A stretch of 64,000 nt of DNA from contig NZ_CP051677.1 of NCBI RefSeq assembly GCF_012849055.1, positions 1,564,501 to 1,628,500 of the forward strand. The letters run 5' to 3'. Source of the stretch: Spirosoma rhododendri (GTDB lineage Bacteria; Bacteroidota; Bacteroidia; Cytophagales; Spirosomataceae). Every line of letters starts with the position of its first letter. Positions within the stretch are counted from its first letter, which is position 1. Shown piece after piece: positions 16,259 to 24,622 of the stretch. Position numbers and translations under genes: made by a program. The notes beneath the pieces are model-generated. The model was not told where the DNA came from, did not search any database, and worked only from the letters and a program-made list of their open reading frames with translations.

Positions 16259-19135
16259 TTACCGGCTCAAATACAGGTTCCGTTCGGCGTAAACTTTCTG
16301 GAAGAAATCGTCGGTCAGATCATCAATAAAGTAGATACCCTCACCAGTTGATTTCATTTCGGGGCCAAGTTCCTTATTGACGTTCGGGAATTTGCTGAAC
16401 GAGAATACTGGAATCTTGATCGCGTAACCACGCTTGGTCGGTTTAAAATCAAAATCCTTCACCTTTTTGTCGCCCAGCATCACCTTCGTTGCGTAGTTGA
16501 CATACGGTTCCTGGTAGGCTTTGCAGATGAACGGCACGGTCCGGCTGGCGCGGGGGTTGGCTTCGATGATGTACACCACCTCGTCTTTGATCGCGAACTG
16601 AATGTTGATCAGGCCGACCGTTTTCAGGGCCACCGCAATCTTCTTCGTGTGCGCTTCGATTTGCTGAATGACGTTCTCGCTCAGGTCGAACGGGGGTAGC
16701 ACGGCGTAGGAGTCGCCGGAGTGGATACCCGCCGGTTCGATGTGCTCCATGATGCCGATGATGTACACATCTTCACCGTCGCAGATGGCATCGGCTTCAG
16801 CTTCGATGGCGTTTTCGAGGAAGTGGTCGAGCAGGATGTTGTTGTCGGGGATGTCCTGCAAAATCTTCATCACGTGCTGCTCCAGCTCGTTTTCGTTGAT
16901 GACGATCTTCATGTTCTGCCCACCCAATACGTAGCTGGGCCGCACCAGCAGCGGGAAACCTAGTTCGCGCGACAGTTCGATAGCGCCTTCCGACTCGCGC
17001 ACTGTGCCGAATTTTGGGTACGGAATGTCGAGCTTTTGCAGCATACCGGAGAAAAGGCCCCGGTCTTCGGCCAGATCAAGCGCTTCCCAGCTTGTACCGA
17101 TGATCTTGATGCCGTAGCGGGTCAGTTTCTCGGCCATTTTCAGCGCGGTCTGTCCACCCAACTGTACGATAACGCCTTCCGGCTGCTCGTGCATGATGAT
17201 GGCGTGAACGTGCTCCCAGAATACCGGCTCGAAATACAGCTTGTCGGCGATGTCGGGGTCGGTCGAGACGGTTTCCGGGTTACAGTTAATCATGATCGTC
17301 TCGTAGCCCGCTTCCTTGGCGGCCAGAACGCCGTGAACACAGGAGTAGTCGAACTCAATACCCTGTCCGATGCGGTTCGGTCCCGAACCCAACACGACGA
17401 TCTTCTTCCGGTTCGAGCGCACCGATTCGTTACCCGGCAGATCCGATACGGGTTCGGGGCGATCCTGCGTAATGGGCAACTGGTTGTTGAACGTCGAGTA
17501 GTAGTACGGCGTGCGGGCTTCAAACTCAGCCGCGCAGGTATCGACGCATTTGAACACCCGACGAATGTTGTGCTGCTGCCGGTACTGGTAAATTTTGCTC
17601 TCGCGTACTTGCAGGAGGTGAGCAAGCTGCCGGTCGGCGTAGCCTTTCTGCTTGGCAGTGCGCAGCAGTTCGGGCGGCAGATCGTCGAGGTCGTACTTCT
17701 CCATTTCGCGCTCCAGCAGGATCAGTTCTTCGATCTGATGCAGGAACCAGGGGTCGATTCGGGTCAGTTGCTGAATCGTGCGGAACGACATCCCGGCTTT
17801 GAAGGCGTCGTAAATATGGAACAGGCGGTTCCAGCTTGGGTGCGCCAGACTTTGCTTCAGCGCGGCAACGTCGGTCAGTTCGCGACCGTCGGCACCGAGT
17901 CCGTTGCGCCGGATTTCAAGCGACTGACAGGCTTTTTGTAGCGCTTCCTGGAAGTTCCGGCCAATACCCATCGCTTCACCCACCGACTTCATTTGCAGGC
18001 CCAGCGACCGGTCGGCACCGGGGAATTTGTCGAAGTTCCAGCGCGGTACTTTTACAATTACGTAGTCGATCGCTGGCTCGAAGAAGGCCGATGTCGTGCC
18101 CGTGATCGGGTTCATCAGTTCATCGAGGTTGTAGCCGACGGCCATTTTCGCAGCAATCTTGGCGATAGGATAGCCCGTTGCTTTCGACGCCAGTGCCGAT
18201 GAGCGGCTTACCCGTGGGTTTACTTCGATAACGATAATATCGTCGGTCTGCGGGTTGACGGAGAACTGAATGTTACAGCCGCCCGCAAACTGCCCGATGC
18301 CCGCCATAACCCGGATGGACAAATCCCGCATTTTCTGATACAGCGTATCGGGCAGGGTCATGGCCGGGGCCACCGTGATCGAGTCGCCGGTGTGAATACC
18401 CATCGGGTCGAAATTCTCGATGGAGCAGATAATCACGAAGTTGCCGTTGTTGTCGCGCAGCAGCTCCAGCTCATATTCTTTCCAGCCCATCACGCTCTGC
18501 TCGACCAGTACTTCGTGTACCGGCGATGCGTGCAGGCCGTTGGTCAGGGCTTTGTCGAACTCTTCGGGGGTGTTGACGAAACCGCCACCCGTGCCGCCGA
18601 GCGTGAACGACGGACGGATAACCAGTGGGAAGCCAATTTCCTGCGCGATCTCTTTGCCTTCCAGAAACGAGCGAGCCGTGCGGCCTTTGCAGACACCGGC
18701 ACCAAGCTCAAGCATCAGCAGGCGGAACTTCTCCCGGTCTTCAGTCGTCTCGATGGCTTTGATGTCGACGCCGATAATTTTCACGTCGTACTTCGTCCAG
18801 ATACCCGCTTTGTCGCAGTCGATGGCAAGGTTGAGGGCTGTCTGACCGCCCATTGTTGGCAGAACCGCGTCGATGGGCCGCCCCATTTCCCGGTGTTTCT
18901 CCAGAATCTCGACAATCGATTTTTTCTCCAGTGGCTTTAGGTAGACGTAATCCGCGTTGATCGGATCAGTCATAATCGTCGCTGGGTTGGAGTTGATAAG
19001 CGACACCTCGATGCCTTCGTCGCGGATAGACCGGGCGGCCTGCGAACCGGCGTAATCGAACTCACAGGCCTGACCGATGACGATTGGACCCGAACCAATA
19101 ATCAGAACCGAGCGGATGTTGGTGTTTTTTGGCAT
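16259..19135 (-). CDS. carB: Carbamoyl-phosphate synthase large subunit, without allosteric domain
   Basis: A 958-residue enzyme that makes carbamoyl phosphate from glutamine-derived ammonia, bicarbonate and two ATP for pyrimidines and arginine. The two homologous ATP-grasp halves are seen at about 1-400 ('VLIIGSGPIVIGQACEFDYAG', 'IEVNPRVSRSSALASKATGYP') and about 560-940 ('VVLGSGPNRIGQGIEFDYS', 'IIEANPRASRTVPF'), joined by the oligomerisation segment. The protein ends at 'GPEMKSTGEGIYFIDDLTDDFF', just where E. coli CarB (1073 residues) continues into its MGS-like allosteric domain. So the site for UMP/ornithine control is absent. carA is not adjacent. A good promoter precedes it (19241-19271). 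Confidence 0.96.
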   Translation of the reverse strand: MPKNTNIRSVLIIGSGPIVIGQACEFDYAGSQAARSIRDEGIEVSLINSNPATIMTDPINADYVYLKPLEKKSIVEILEKHREMGRPIDAVLPTMGGQTALNLAIDCDKAGIWTKYDVKIIGVDIKAIETTEDREKFRLLMLELGAGVCKGRTARSFLEGKEIAQEIGFPLVIRPSFTLGGTGGGFVNTPEEFDKALTNGLHASPVHEVLVEQSVMGWKEYELELLRDNNGNFVIICSIENFDPMGIHTGDSITVAPAMTLPDTLYQKMRDLSIRVMAGIGQFAGGCNIQFSVNPQTDDIIVIEVNPRVSRSSALASKATGYPIAKIAAKMAVGYNLDELMNPITGTTSAFFEPAIDYVIVKVPRWNFDKFPGADRSLGLQMKSVGEAMGIGRNFQEALQKACQSLEIRRNGLGADGRELTDVAALKQSLAHPSWNRLFHIYDAFKAGMSFRTIQQLTRIDPWFLHQIEELILLEREMEKYDLDDLPPELLRTAKQKGYADRQLAHLLQVRESKIYQYRQQHNIRRVFKCVDTCAAEFEARTPYYYSTFNNQLPITQDRPEPVSDLPGNESVRSNRKKIVVLGSGPNRIGQGIEFDYSCVHGVLAAKEAGYETIMINCNPETVSTDPDIADKLYFEPVFWEHVHAIIMHEQPEGVIVQLGGQTALKMAEKLTRYGIKIIGTSWEALDLAEDRGLFSGMLQKLDIPYPKFGTVRESEGAIELSRELGFPLLVRPSYVLGGQNMKIVINENELEQHVMKILQDIPDNNILLDHFLENAIEAEADAICDGEDVYIIGIMEHIEPAGIHSGDSYAVLPPFDLSENVIQQIEAHTKKIAVALKTVGLINIQFAIKDEVVYIIEANPRASRTVPFICKAYQEPYVNYATKVMLGDKKVKDFDFKPTKRGYAIKIPVFSFSKFPNVNKELGPEMKSTGEGIYFIDDLTDDFFQKVYAERNLYLSR

Positions 19136-19240
19136 TATTCAGCAGGACAACGAAAAGGCACAGCCGAGTGCTGCACCGGTAATGATCACATTCAACAGGC
19201 GGATGATTCCCAACCCGTTGAGGGGTGACTAAAAATCCTG

Positions 19241-19271
19241 CAAAAGTAGATTGTACGGGGGGGAAAGGCAA
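19241..19271 (-). promoter_or_regulatory. Bacteroidota-type promoter of carB
   Basis: On the minus strand: TTG (complement of 19269-19271), 20-base spacer, TACTTTTG (complement of 19241-19248). This matches the TTG-N19/21-TAnnTTTG consensus known for Bacteroidota housekeeping sigma. It is 106 bases upstream of the carB start. Confidence 0.7.
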
Positions 19272-19394
19272 GGATACAAACGGAAAAGCCCGTCGATCAA
19301 TGTCATTGTTAACATTGAACTTGTCTCTGATAGCATCCCTGCCGCTTCGGCGGTCCGATGTCGAGCCGTAGGCCAAGTTGGTGCGAATTAGTTG

Positions 19395-19481
19395 CAGTGG
19401 TGTCAGGTCCCCGACCTGACACGCTCGCGTCAGCCAGTAGCTTCGCCCGGAATGTGTCAGGTCGGGGACCTGACACCACTG
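19395..19481. repeat. REPIN-like double palindrome (28-bp perfect inverted repeat)
   Basis: Arms 19395-19422 and 19454-19481 are exact reverse complements (28 of 28) around a 31-base spacer. Each arm is itself a hairpin, GTGTCAGGT-CCCCG-ACCTGACAC. So the element consists of two small palindromes in opposite orientation, like the element at 295-369 but of a different sequence family. It lies between the divergent-looking ends of carB's upstream region and the ABC permease 3' end. Confidence 0.78.
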
Positions 19482-19509
19482 AAGACTCGTTGTTAGCCGC
19501 TATCGCGGC

Positions 19510-19531
19510 CCGACAGCAGGGATGCTGTCGG
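19510..19531. repeat. GACAGCA palindrome, single copy
   Basis: CCGACAGCA-GGGA-TGCTGTCGG: a perfect 9-bp stem with 4-base loop, 7 bases after the ABC permease stop on the minus strand. The core equals that in the 295-369 arms (GACAGCA...TGCTGTC). It may serve as the terminator of the ABC operon. A degraded relative may be at about 19326-19345. Confidence 0.55.
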
Positions 19532-19537
19532 AGGCAA

Positions 19538-21202
19538 TCAAGCCATTGCGATCTGATTCCAGTTGGTGCGCTGATACTGTCGCATCAGGAGCCAGACGAC
19601 GAGAAGGGCAAGCACGATGCCTCCCCAAACACCGTAGGGGATAAGTGTTAAGATGAAATGCAGCCCGCCGACCAGCGTCAACACTACCAGTGTAAGCAGA
19701 CTGCGGCCCGTGTTGCTTTGGTTGACGGCGTCGACCGGAACAGAAAATGGCATCCGTCGGTCCGACAGCAGGGCCGACGCCAGCAACATCACGATGGTGT
19801 TAGCGTAACCCAGCATTATATCATCTACTTTATCGAAGCCGTTTTTGCCAAGCAGATAAGCCGCCACCAGCAGGTAGAAAGGCGTTACCAGCTTGACGAT
19901 GATGGCTTTCAGCGCACCCGTCAGAATGTCGCCCGGTTGCCGGATGGGGGCGGCACCGTAGAGCCACGACGCCTTGAAACTATCGGACGCCGATAGCTGA
20001 TACTGCGCGACCATGCCGTACAGCCCCGCGAAGTAGAGCGAAAACAAGGTGGAGAATTCGCTATTGTTGAACCCACCGCCCCGCACCGACATAAAGACGA
20101 TGTACACGAAGCCGAAGCCGAGCTGGGGGTAAGTTTTCAACTTGAATTTGCGGTCGCGGCCCATGATCCGCCAGGCAAAGGCAAATGCAGCCCGTTCAAG
20201 TAGCGAGCCGGTGAACCACCCGGCCAGTTGATCGAGCAGGCGGGTGGGTTGTGCCACCGTAGCCGCGATGGGTTGCGCGGATTTGCTGTCCTGATCGAGG
20301 CTGCTCAATTTCTCAGTAAACGAACCCGTCATAAACTGGCTCATCACCCAGATACCGCCCACCGGCATCAGAATCGCCAGCGCGATGAGTAGCAGGTGAT
20401 CGGTGTCGAACGTTCGCTGGAGTACACTATCGACCGCCCCGGCCATCCACATCGGCGGTACCAGATAGTGCCACCATTGCCGGTCCAGCGCGTCGCTCAG
20501 GTCGGACCGGTTTATCAGGCGCGGAATCAGTTGGTATCCGCCGTAAAATGCAATCGCCATCACGATCTGCACGTAGTTGATGATCTCCCGCAGCTTGTCT
20601 TCGCTGATAAACCGCATTAGACCCAGATACAGCAGGTTGGTCAGGAACACCATCAGCATGGCCGACAGCAGACTAAGAAACAAAAACAACAGCCCGGCGA
20701 CCGGCCCGAACCGATACCCCAGAACAAGGATGCTGCCGATGCCCGTTGCCAGCGCGATAGCGAACAGATAGACCGAAATGTGTGTAATCCGCGCGAGCCA
20801 GAGGGTGCGACTGCTAACGGGTCGGGGCAGGATAATCTGATTGTCGGACGAGTCTAGGATAATCGACGAAAAGTCGGAAATCAGCGTCATGGCGCACAGA
20901 ATCATGACGTAAGCAAACTGGAGAATCAGCGGAAAGAATAAGCTTTCGCGGTCTTTGAACGCCAGTTGCAGCGATAGTAACGTGCCGAACAAGGCGTAAA
21001 AGCCGAGTACCTTCAGGAACGTGTTGTTCGGCGGGTCGCTGTCTTTTTTCTGCTGCCCGTAGCGGCCCAGCGTCGTGTAGTTGCGTCGGTTGTCCATCAT
21101 CAGCTTGACCTGCACGATGGCCCGTAACTGCGAATAATCGGCCCCCAGCCACCGGAACAGCCCTTGCAGCCGGTCGAGAATCGACAAAATGAGCGGTGTC
21201 AT
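19538..21202 (-). CDS. ABC-2-type transporter permease-like membrane protein
   Basis: A 554-residue membrane protein with about 10-12 hydrophobic segments (for example near residues 68-85, 92-110, 145-165, 170-200, 220-240, 395-420, 440-460, 485-500 and 515-540) and a cytoplasmic N-terminal helix. No sharply conserved motif is seen, which is normal for ABC export permeases of this size. The gene starts 6 bases after the ATPase gene, so the two form one operon and one exporter. The substrate is unknown. Confidence 0.8.
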   Translation of the reverse strand: MTPLILSILDRLQGLFRWLGADYSQLRAIVQVKLMMDNRRNYTTLGRYGQQKKDSDPPNNTFLKVLGFYALFGTLLSLQLAFKDRESLFFPLILQFAYVMILCAMTLISDFSSIILDSSDNQIILPRPVSSRTLWLARITHISVYLFAIALATGIGSILVLGYRFGPVAGLLFLFLSLLSAMLMVFLTNLLYLGLMRFISEDKLREIINYVQIVMAIAFYGGYQLIPRLINRSDLSDALDRQWWHYLVPPMWMAGAVDSVLQRTFDTDHLLLIALAILMPVGGIWVMSQFMTGSFTEKLSSLDQDSKSAQPIAATVAQPTRLLDQLAGWFTGSLLERAAFAFAWRIMGRDRKFKLKTYPQLGFGFVYIVFMSVRGGGFNNSEFSTLFSLYFAGLYGMVAQYQLSASDSFKASWLYGAAPIRQPGDILTGALKAIIVKLVTPFYLLVAAYLLGKNGFDKVDDIMLGYANTIVMLLASALLSDRRMPFSVPVDAVNQSNTGRSLLTLVVLTLVGGLHFILTLIPYGVWGGIVLALLVVWLLMRQYQRTNWNQIAMA

Positions 21203-21208
21203 AGCCGG

Positions 21209-21985
21209 TTAGTTGGTCAGCGTATTGATAAATTCCCCGGCTACGTCGGTCTGACTATCGCTGCCGGTCATCTGCGCGAACAGTTGCTCCAGCGATTCCG
21301 GGCGTTGGTGCTGCAATTCGGCAAACGTCCCGTCGGCAATAATTTGGCCTTTGTTGATGATGATGATCCGGTCCGAAATCTTCTCGACCACGTCCATGAT
21401 GTGCGAACTGTAGAAGATTGTCTTGCCGCTGTTTGCCAGTTGCCGGATAATCTCTTTGACCAGTACGACAGCGTTAGCGTCCAGCCCCGACAGGGGTTCA
21501 TCCAGAAAAATAACGTCGGGATTATGCAGCAGGCCCGAAATCAGCAGCACCTTCTGCCGCATCCCTTTCGAGAAGGCCGTCATGCGGGCGTAGGCGTTGT
21601 CGGATAATTGAAACAGGCGCAGCAGGTCGAGGGCTTTCCGTTCGATATGCTCCTGATCGAGTTCGTACAGCTGCCCGACGAATTGCAGGTACTCCATCGG
21701 CGTCAGTGAATCGTAGAGGGCCGCATTTTCGGGGACGTAACCAATGCGCCGTTTGATGTCGAGCGCGTTTGTGCGAACGTCCATGCCCAGCACCGTCGCG
21801 TCACCAGCGAAGTCGGGCAGCATCCCGATCAGAATTTTCAGCGTCGTCGATTTACCCGCCCCGTTCGGACCAATATACCCGACGACCTGCCCCGCGTCGA
21901 CGCTGAGATTGATGCCGTTCAGCACGGGTGCCCCGCCGTATGATTTGACAAGATTGCGGAGTTCAATAATGGGAGAGGTTGTCAC
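21209..21985 (-). CDS. ABC transporter ATP-binding protein
   Basis: A 258-residue cytoplasmic ATPase. Walker A 'GPNGAGKST' is at about residues 42-50, the Q-loop region 'GYVPENAALYDSLTP' at about 85-100, the signature 'FSKGMRQKVLL' (degenerate LSGGQ) and Walker B 'DVIFLDEPLSGLD' follow, then the switch His in 'YSSHIMDV'. It is of the ABC-2 export type (CcmA/NatA-like). The start is GTG at 21985 (VTTSPIIELRN); the in-frame TTG at 22042 lies inside the asd terminator hairpin and is rejected. It is the first gene of a two-gene exporter operon. Confidence 0.93.
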   Translation of the reverse strand: MTTSPIIELRNLVKSYGGAPVLNGINLSVDAGQVVGYIGPNGAGKSTTLKILIGMLPDFAGDATVLGMDVRTNALDIKRRIGYVPENAALYDSLTPMEYLQFVGQLYELDQEHIERKALDLLRLFQLSDNAYARMTAFSKGMRQKVLLISGLLHNPDVIFLDEPLSGLDANAVVLVKEIIRQLANSGKTIFYSSHIMDVVEKISDRIIIINKGQIIADGTFAELQHQRPESLEQLFAQMTGSDSQTDVAGEFINTLTN

Positions 21986-22022
21986 AATAGGATAAGCTAA
22001 GCGTGTAAGGAAAGGTACAAAA

Positions 22023-22057
22023 AAAGTCCCGCCGGGCAGCAAGCCAGACGGGACTTT
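22023..22057 (-). terminator. Intrinsic terminator of asd
   Basis: Stem AAAGTCCCG (22023-22031) / CGGGACTTT (22049-22057), perfect, with 17-base loop. On the minus strand it is followed by a run of T residues. It lies 23 bases after the asd stop. Confidence 0.85.
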
Positions 22058-22080
22058 CGGTAACCGTATTAGATAAGCGG

Positions 22081-23094
22081 TTAGGCAACTACTTCGGCTG
22101 CTTCAACCAGCTTGTTCTTCATCAGGTATTCGGCAATCTGAACCGCATTGGTAGCGGCCCCTTTGCGCAGGTTATCGGCCACGATCCACATGTTTAGCGT
22201 GTTGGGCTGCGTTTCGTCGCGCCGAATCCGACCGACAAACACTTCATCACGACCGTGCGCCGTCAGCGGCATTGGGTAGACGTAGTTCTTCGGATCGTCC
22301 TGTACGATAACGCCATCGGCATTGCTGAGCAGTTCAACGACTTCAGCCAGATCGAAATCGTTTTCAAACTCGATGTTCACCGACTCCGAGTGACCACCGA
22401 TCGTCGGGATGCGTACCGTCGTGGCCGTCACCTGAATCGAGTCGTCGCCCATGATCTTTTTGGTCTCGTTGACCATCTTCATTTCCTCCTTCGTGTAGCC
22501 GTTGTCGAGGAATACGTCGATGTGGGGCAGCACGTTGAGGTCGATGGGGTGGGGATACACCTTTTTCGCGTCCTGATCGCCTTTGCGCTCGGCAAATAAC
22601 TGATCGACAGCCGCTTTGCCCGTTCCCGTCACCGACTGATAGGTCGATACCACGATGCGCTTGATTTTGTAGCGATCGTGCAACGGCTTCAGCGGCACAA
22701 CCATCTGAATGGTCGAGCAGTTGGGGTTGGCGATAATTTTATCGTCGGCGGTTAGTGTATCGGCGTTGATTTCGGGCACGACCAGTTTTTTGGTCGGGTC
22801 CATCCGCCAGGCCGACGAATTGTCGACGACGAAAATACCGGCTTCGGCAAAGCGGGGGGCCAGTTCGAGCGAGGTGCTGCCACCAGCCGAGAAGATCGCA
22901 ACAGCGGGTTTGGCGGCAATGGCGTCTTCGAAGCTGACGACCGTGTACGGTTTACCCTTGAACTCAACCTGTTTACCCACCGACCGCTCGGAAGCGACGG
23001 GAATCAGTTCGGACACGGGGAAGTTACGCTCGGCCAGCACCTTCAGGATTTCGCCACCGACCAGGCCGGTAGCCCCCACGACTGCGATTTTCAT
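22081..23094 (-). CDS. asd: Aspartate-semialdehyde dehydrogenase
   Basis: A 337-residue NADPH-dependent enzyme that reduces aspartyl phosphate to aspartate semialdehyde, the branch point to lysine/diaminopimelate, threonine and methionine. The N-terminal Rossmann motif 'VVGATGLVGGEILKVL' is present, the active-site Cys is in 'NPNCSTIQM' and the catalytic His in 'GGHSESVN'. Length is normal. A TACTTTTG -7 element (complement of 23127-23134) lies upstream, with a poor -33 match. It is monocistronic, with a terminator at 22023-22057. Confidence 0.97.
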   Translation of the reverse strand: MKIAVVGATGLVGGEILKVLAERNFPVSELIPVASERSVGKQVEFKGKPYTVVSFEDAIAAKPAVAIFSAGGSTSLELAPRFAEAGIFVVDNSSAWRMDPTKKLVVPEINADTLTADDKIIANPNCSTIQMVVPLKPLHDRYKIKRIVVSTYQSVTGTGKAAVDQLFAERKGDQDAKKVYPHPIDLNVLPHIDVFLDNGYTKEEMKMVNETKKIMGDDSIQVTATTVRIPTIGGHSESVNIEFENDFDLAEVVELLSNADGVIVQDDPKNYVYPMPLTAHGRDEVFVGRIRRDETQPNTLNMWIVADNLRKGAATNAVQIAEYLMKNKLVEAAEVVA

Positions 23095-23257
23095 AATTTA
23101 TTCAATATTTATTTGAAAATGAGTCGCAAAAGTACGGTAAGAGTTTGACAAAAATTAGGTAGAAATGGTAAAAAAATAGATGACTATCGAAGCGAATAGA
23201 GATAGAGGGAGTTTGATGAACAACATAAATAAGCGTTATCGAAGACAACGATTTTAG

Positions 23258-23899
23258 CTACCTGCGACCAAACAAAAAGTGCATAGAAACGCCGTATACT
23301 TTGTTTTTACTTATATAAGAACGACTATTCTCAATATTAGCCAGCCCCCGTGCGTAAAAGAATGAAAGTCCCAGTCCCGACGTCAGATCATAACCGGTTG
23401 ACACACGAAGGCCATAATCGATCCGTCTTGTCTGATTCGTTTCTGAGCCAAATTCAATATCTGTTGGGCTTCCCTGACCATCCAGAATAATATTATCCTT
23501 CCCGCTAAGTGCATAACCAATGTACGGTCCTGCTCCAACTAAGGCCCGACCGGGGCCAGCTTTTAAACTGTACGCGAGCTGGACTGGTACTTCCAGGTAA
23601 TTGATCTTATGGGACCGCTCAACGACGGGTCCTATTTCCGGGTTGCCGTTTAATGTATACTGCCCTCCCTTCCCCGAATAAAGAAGCTGTGGCCTGATTG
23701 ACCAGTGACGACTTACTGCGATATCAGCTGTTAGGCCGGCGTGAAAAGCGAGAGTGTTTGGGCCGTCGAAGGTATAGTAAGGCGTTTTGTAAGGCAAGCT
23801 TGCCAACTGTCCACCACCAACCAAACCAACACGCATCTGTGCTATCGACAATGTTGACGCGAAGACAAGGATAAGAATACCAAAGAGTAATTTTTTCAT
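23258..23899 (-). CDS. Outer-membrane beta-barrel protein (PorT-like)
   Basis: A 213-residue secreted protein: signal peptide to about residue 20 (LSIAQ), then amphipathic strands including 'MRVGLVGGGQLASLPY', 'FHAGLTADIAVSRHWSIRPQLLYS', 'KINYLEVPVQLAYSL' and the end 'GVSMHFLFGRR'. The 'NYLEVP' strand is shared with the tandem barrels at 6451 and 7168, so it belongs to the same broad family. The function is unknown. A stretch of about 160 bases between it and asd carries no gene. Confidence 0.78.
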   Translation of the reverse strand: MKKLLFGILILVFASTLSIAQMRVGLVGGGQLASLPYKTPYYTFDGPNTLAFHAGLTADIAVSRHWSIRPQLLYSGKGGQYTLNGNPEIGPVVERSHKINYLEVPVQLAYSLKAGPGRALVGAGPYIGYALSGKDNIILDGQGSPTDIEFGSETNQTRRIDYGLRVSTGYDLTSGLGLSFFYARGLANIENSRSYISKNKVYGVSMHFLFGRR

Positions 23900-24040
23900 G
23901 AAATACGCTGAGCTGTTTCATGAAAAGTAAATAATCAGCTAGGGTGATACAAGTTCGTTCCGGAAAATTATCACGTATGGCATCTCTTGTCTTTGCTTTG
24001 GATGCAACAAAAAGCATCTCTACTATTAAAGACAAGACAG

Positions 24041-24622
24041 CTACATATTATTTGGTGCCAGACAATCATCCAATGGCACATCCGTTTCGTTTACATCGGC
24101 TATTTGCTCGACTGGCTCGAACAGCGAAAGGCCGACTTTTAAGCAGTCGGGGCGGCAATCAGCGAGGAAACGGTCGTAATAGCCTTTGCCATAGCCGACG
24201 CGGTGGCCATGCCGGTCGAAGGCCAGTAGCGGCACAAGGACTAAATCGATAGCAGACGGTTCTACGGGTGTCAGGCCGGTATTTATTGGCTCCGGGATGC
24301 CCCACTTGTTTTCGATCAGTGGAGTATCGGCCGTCAGCGGGTAGTGGGTCAGTTGGTTCGTCGTGATGTTGGATACAGAAATCGCAATGTCTACGTCGCG
24401 TTGCCAGAGCCAGCGGATGATTGGCCAGGTGTCGACTTCGTTTTGTCGGCGGATGGGCAGAAACGTATGGACCAGCCGTAGTGGGCGGCTTTGTGACTGC
24501 TCCGTGAAAAAGTCGATGAAATGAGCTGTAAGCTGGTCGTTGCGCCGGGTTAGTTCGTCGGCGGATAAAGCCTTGCGTTTGGCCAGAAATTCCGTCCGTA
24601 ACTCGGCTTTGGTCTGGCTCAT
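24041..24622 (-). CDS. 5-formyltetrahydrofolate cyclo-ligase
   Basis: A 193-residue cytoplasmic enzyme that turns 5-formyl-THF into 5,10-methenyl-THF with ATP. It has the N-terminal 'KAELRTEFLAKRKALSADEL' helix, 'FLPIRRQNEVDTWP', and the family signature 'VGYGKGYYDRFLADCRP' near the C-terminus. Its ATG overlaps the stop of bshC by the 4-base ATGA, so translation is coupled to bshC. Length is normal. Confidence 0.93.
   Translation of the reverse strand: MSQTKAELRTEFLAKRKALSADELTRRNDQLTAHFIDFFTEQSQSRPLRLVHTFLPIRRQNEVDTWPIIRWLWQRDVDIAISVSNITTNQLTHYPLTADTPLIENKWGIPEPINTGLTPVEPSAIDLVLVPLLAFDRHGHRVGYGKGYYDRFLADCRPDCLKVGLSLFEPVEQIADVNETDVPLDDCLAPNNM

Noticed and set aside
17036..17941. 301-codon plus-strand frame inside carB
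   Set aside because: It is antisense to the conserved ATP-grasp and linker segments of carB. No domain is seen.
22023..22042. Upstream TTG start for the ABC ATPase gene
   Set aside because: It would lie inside the asd terminator hairpin. The GTG at 21985 gives a normal-length ATPase.
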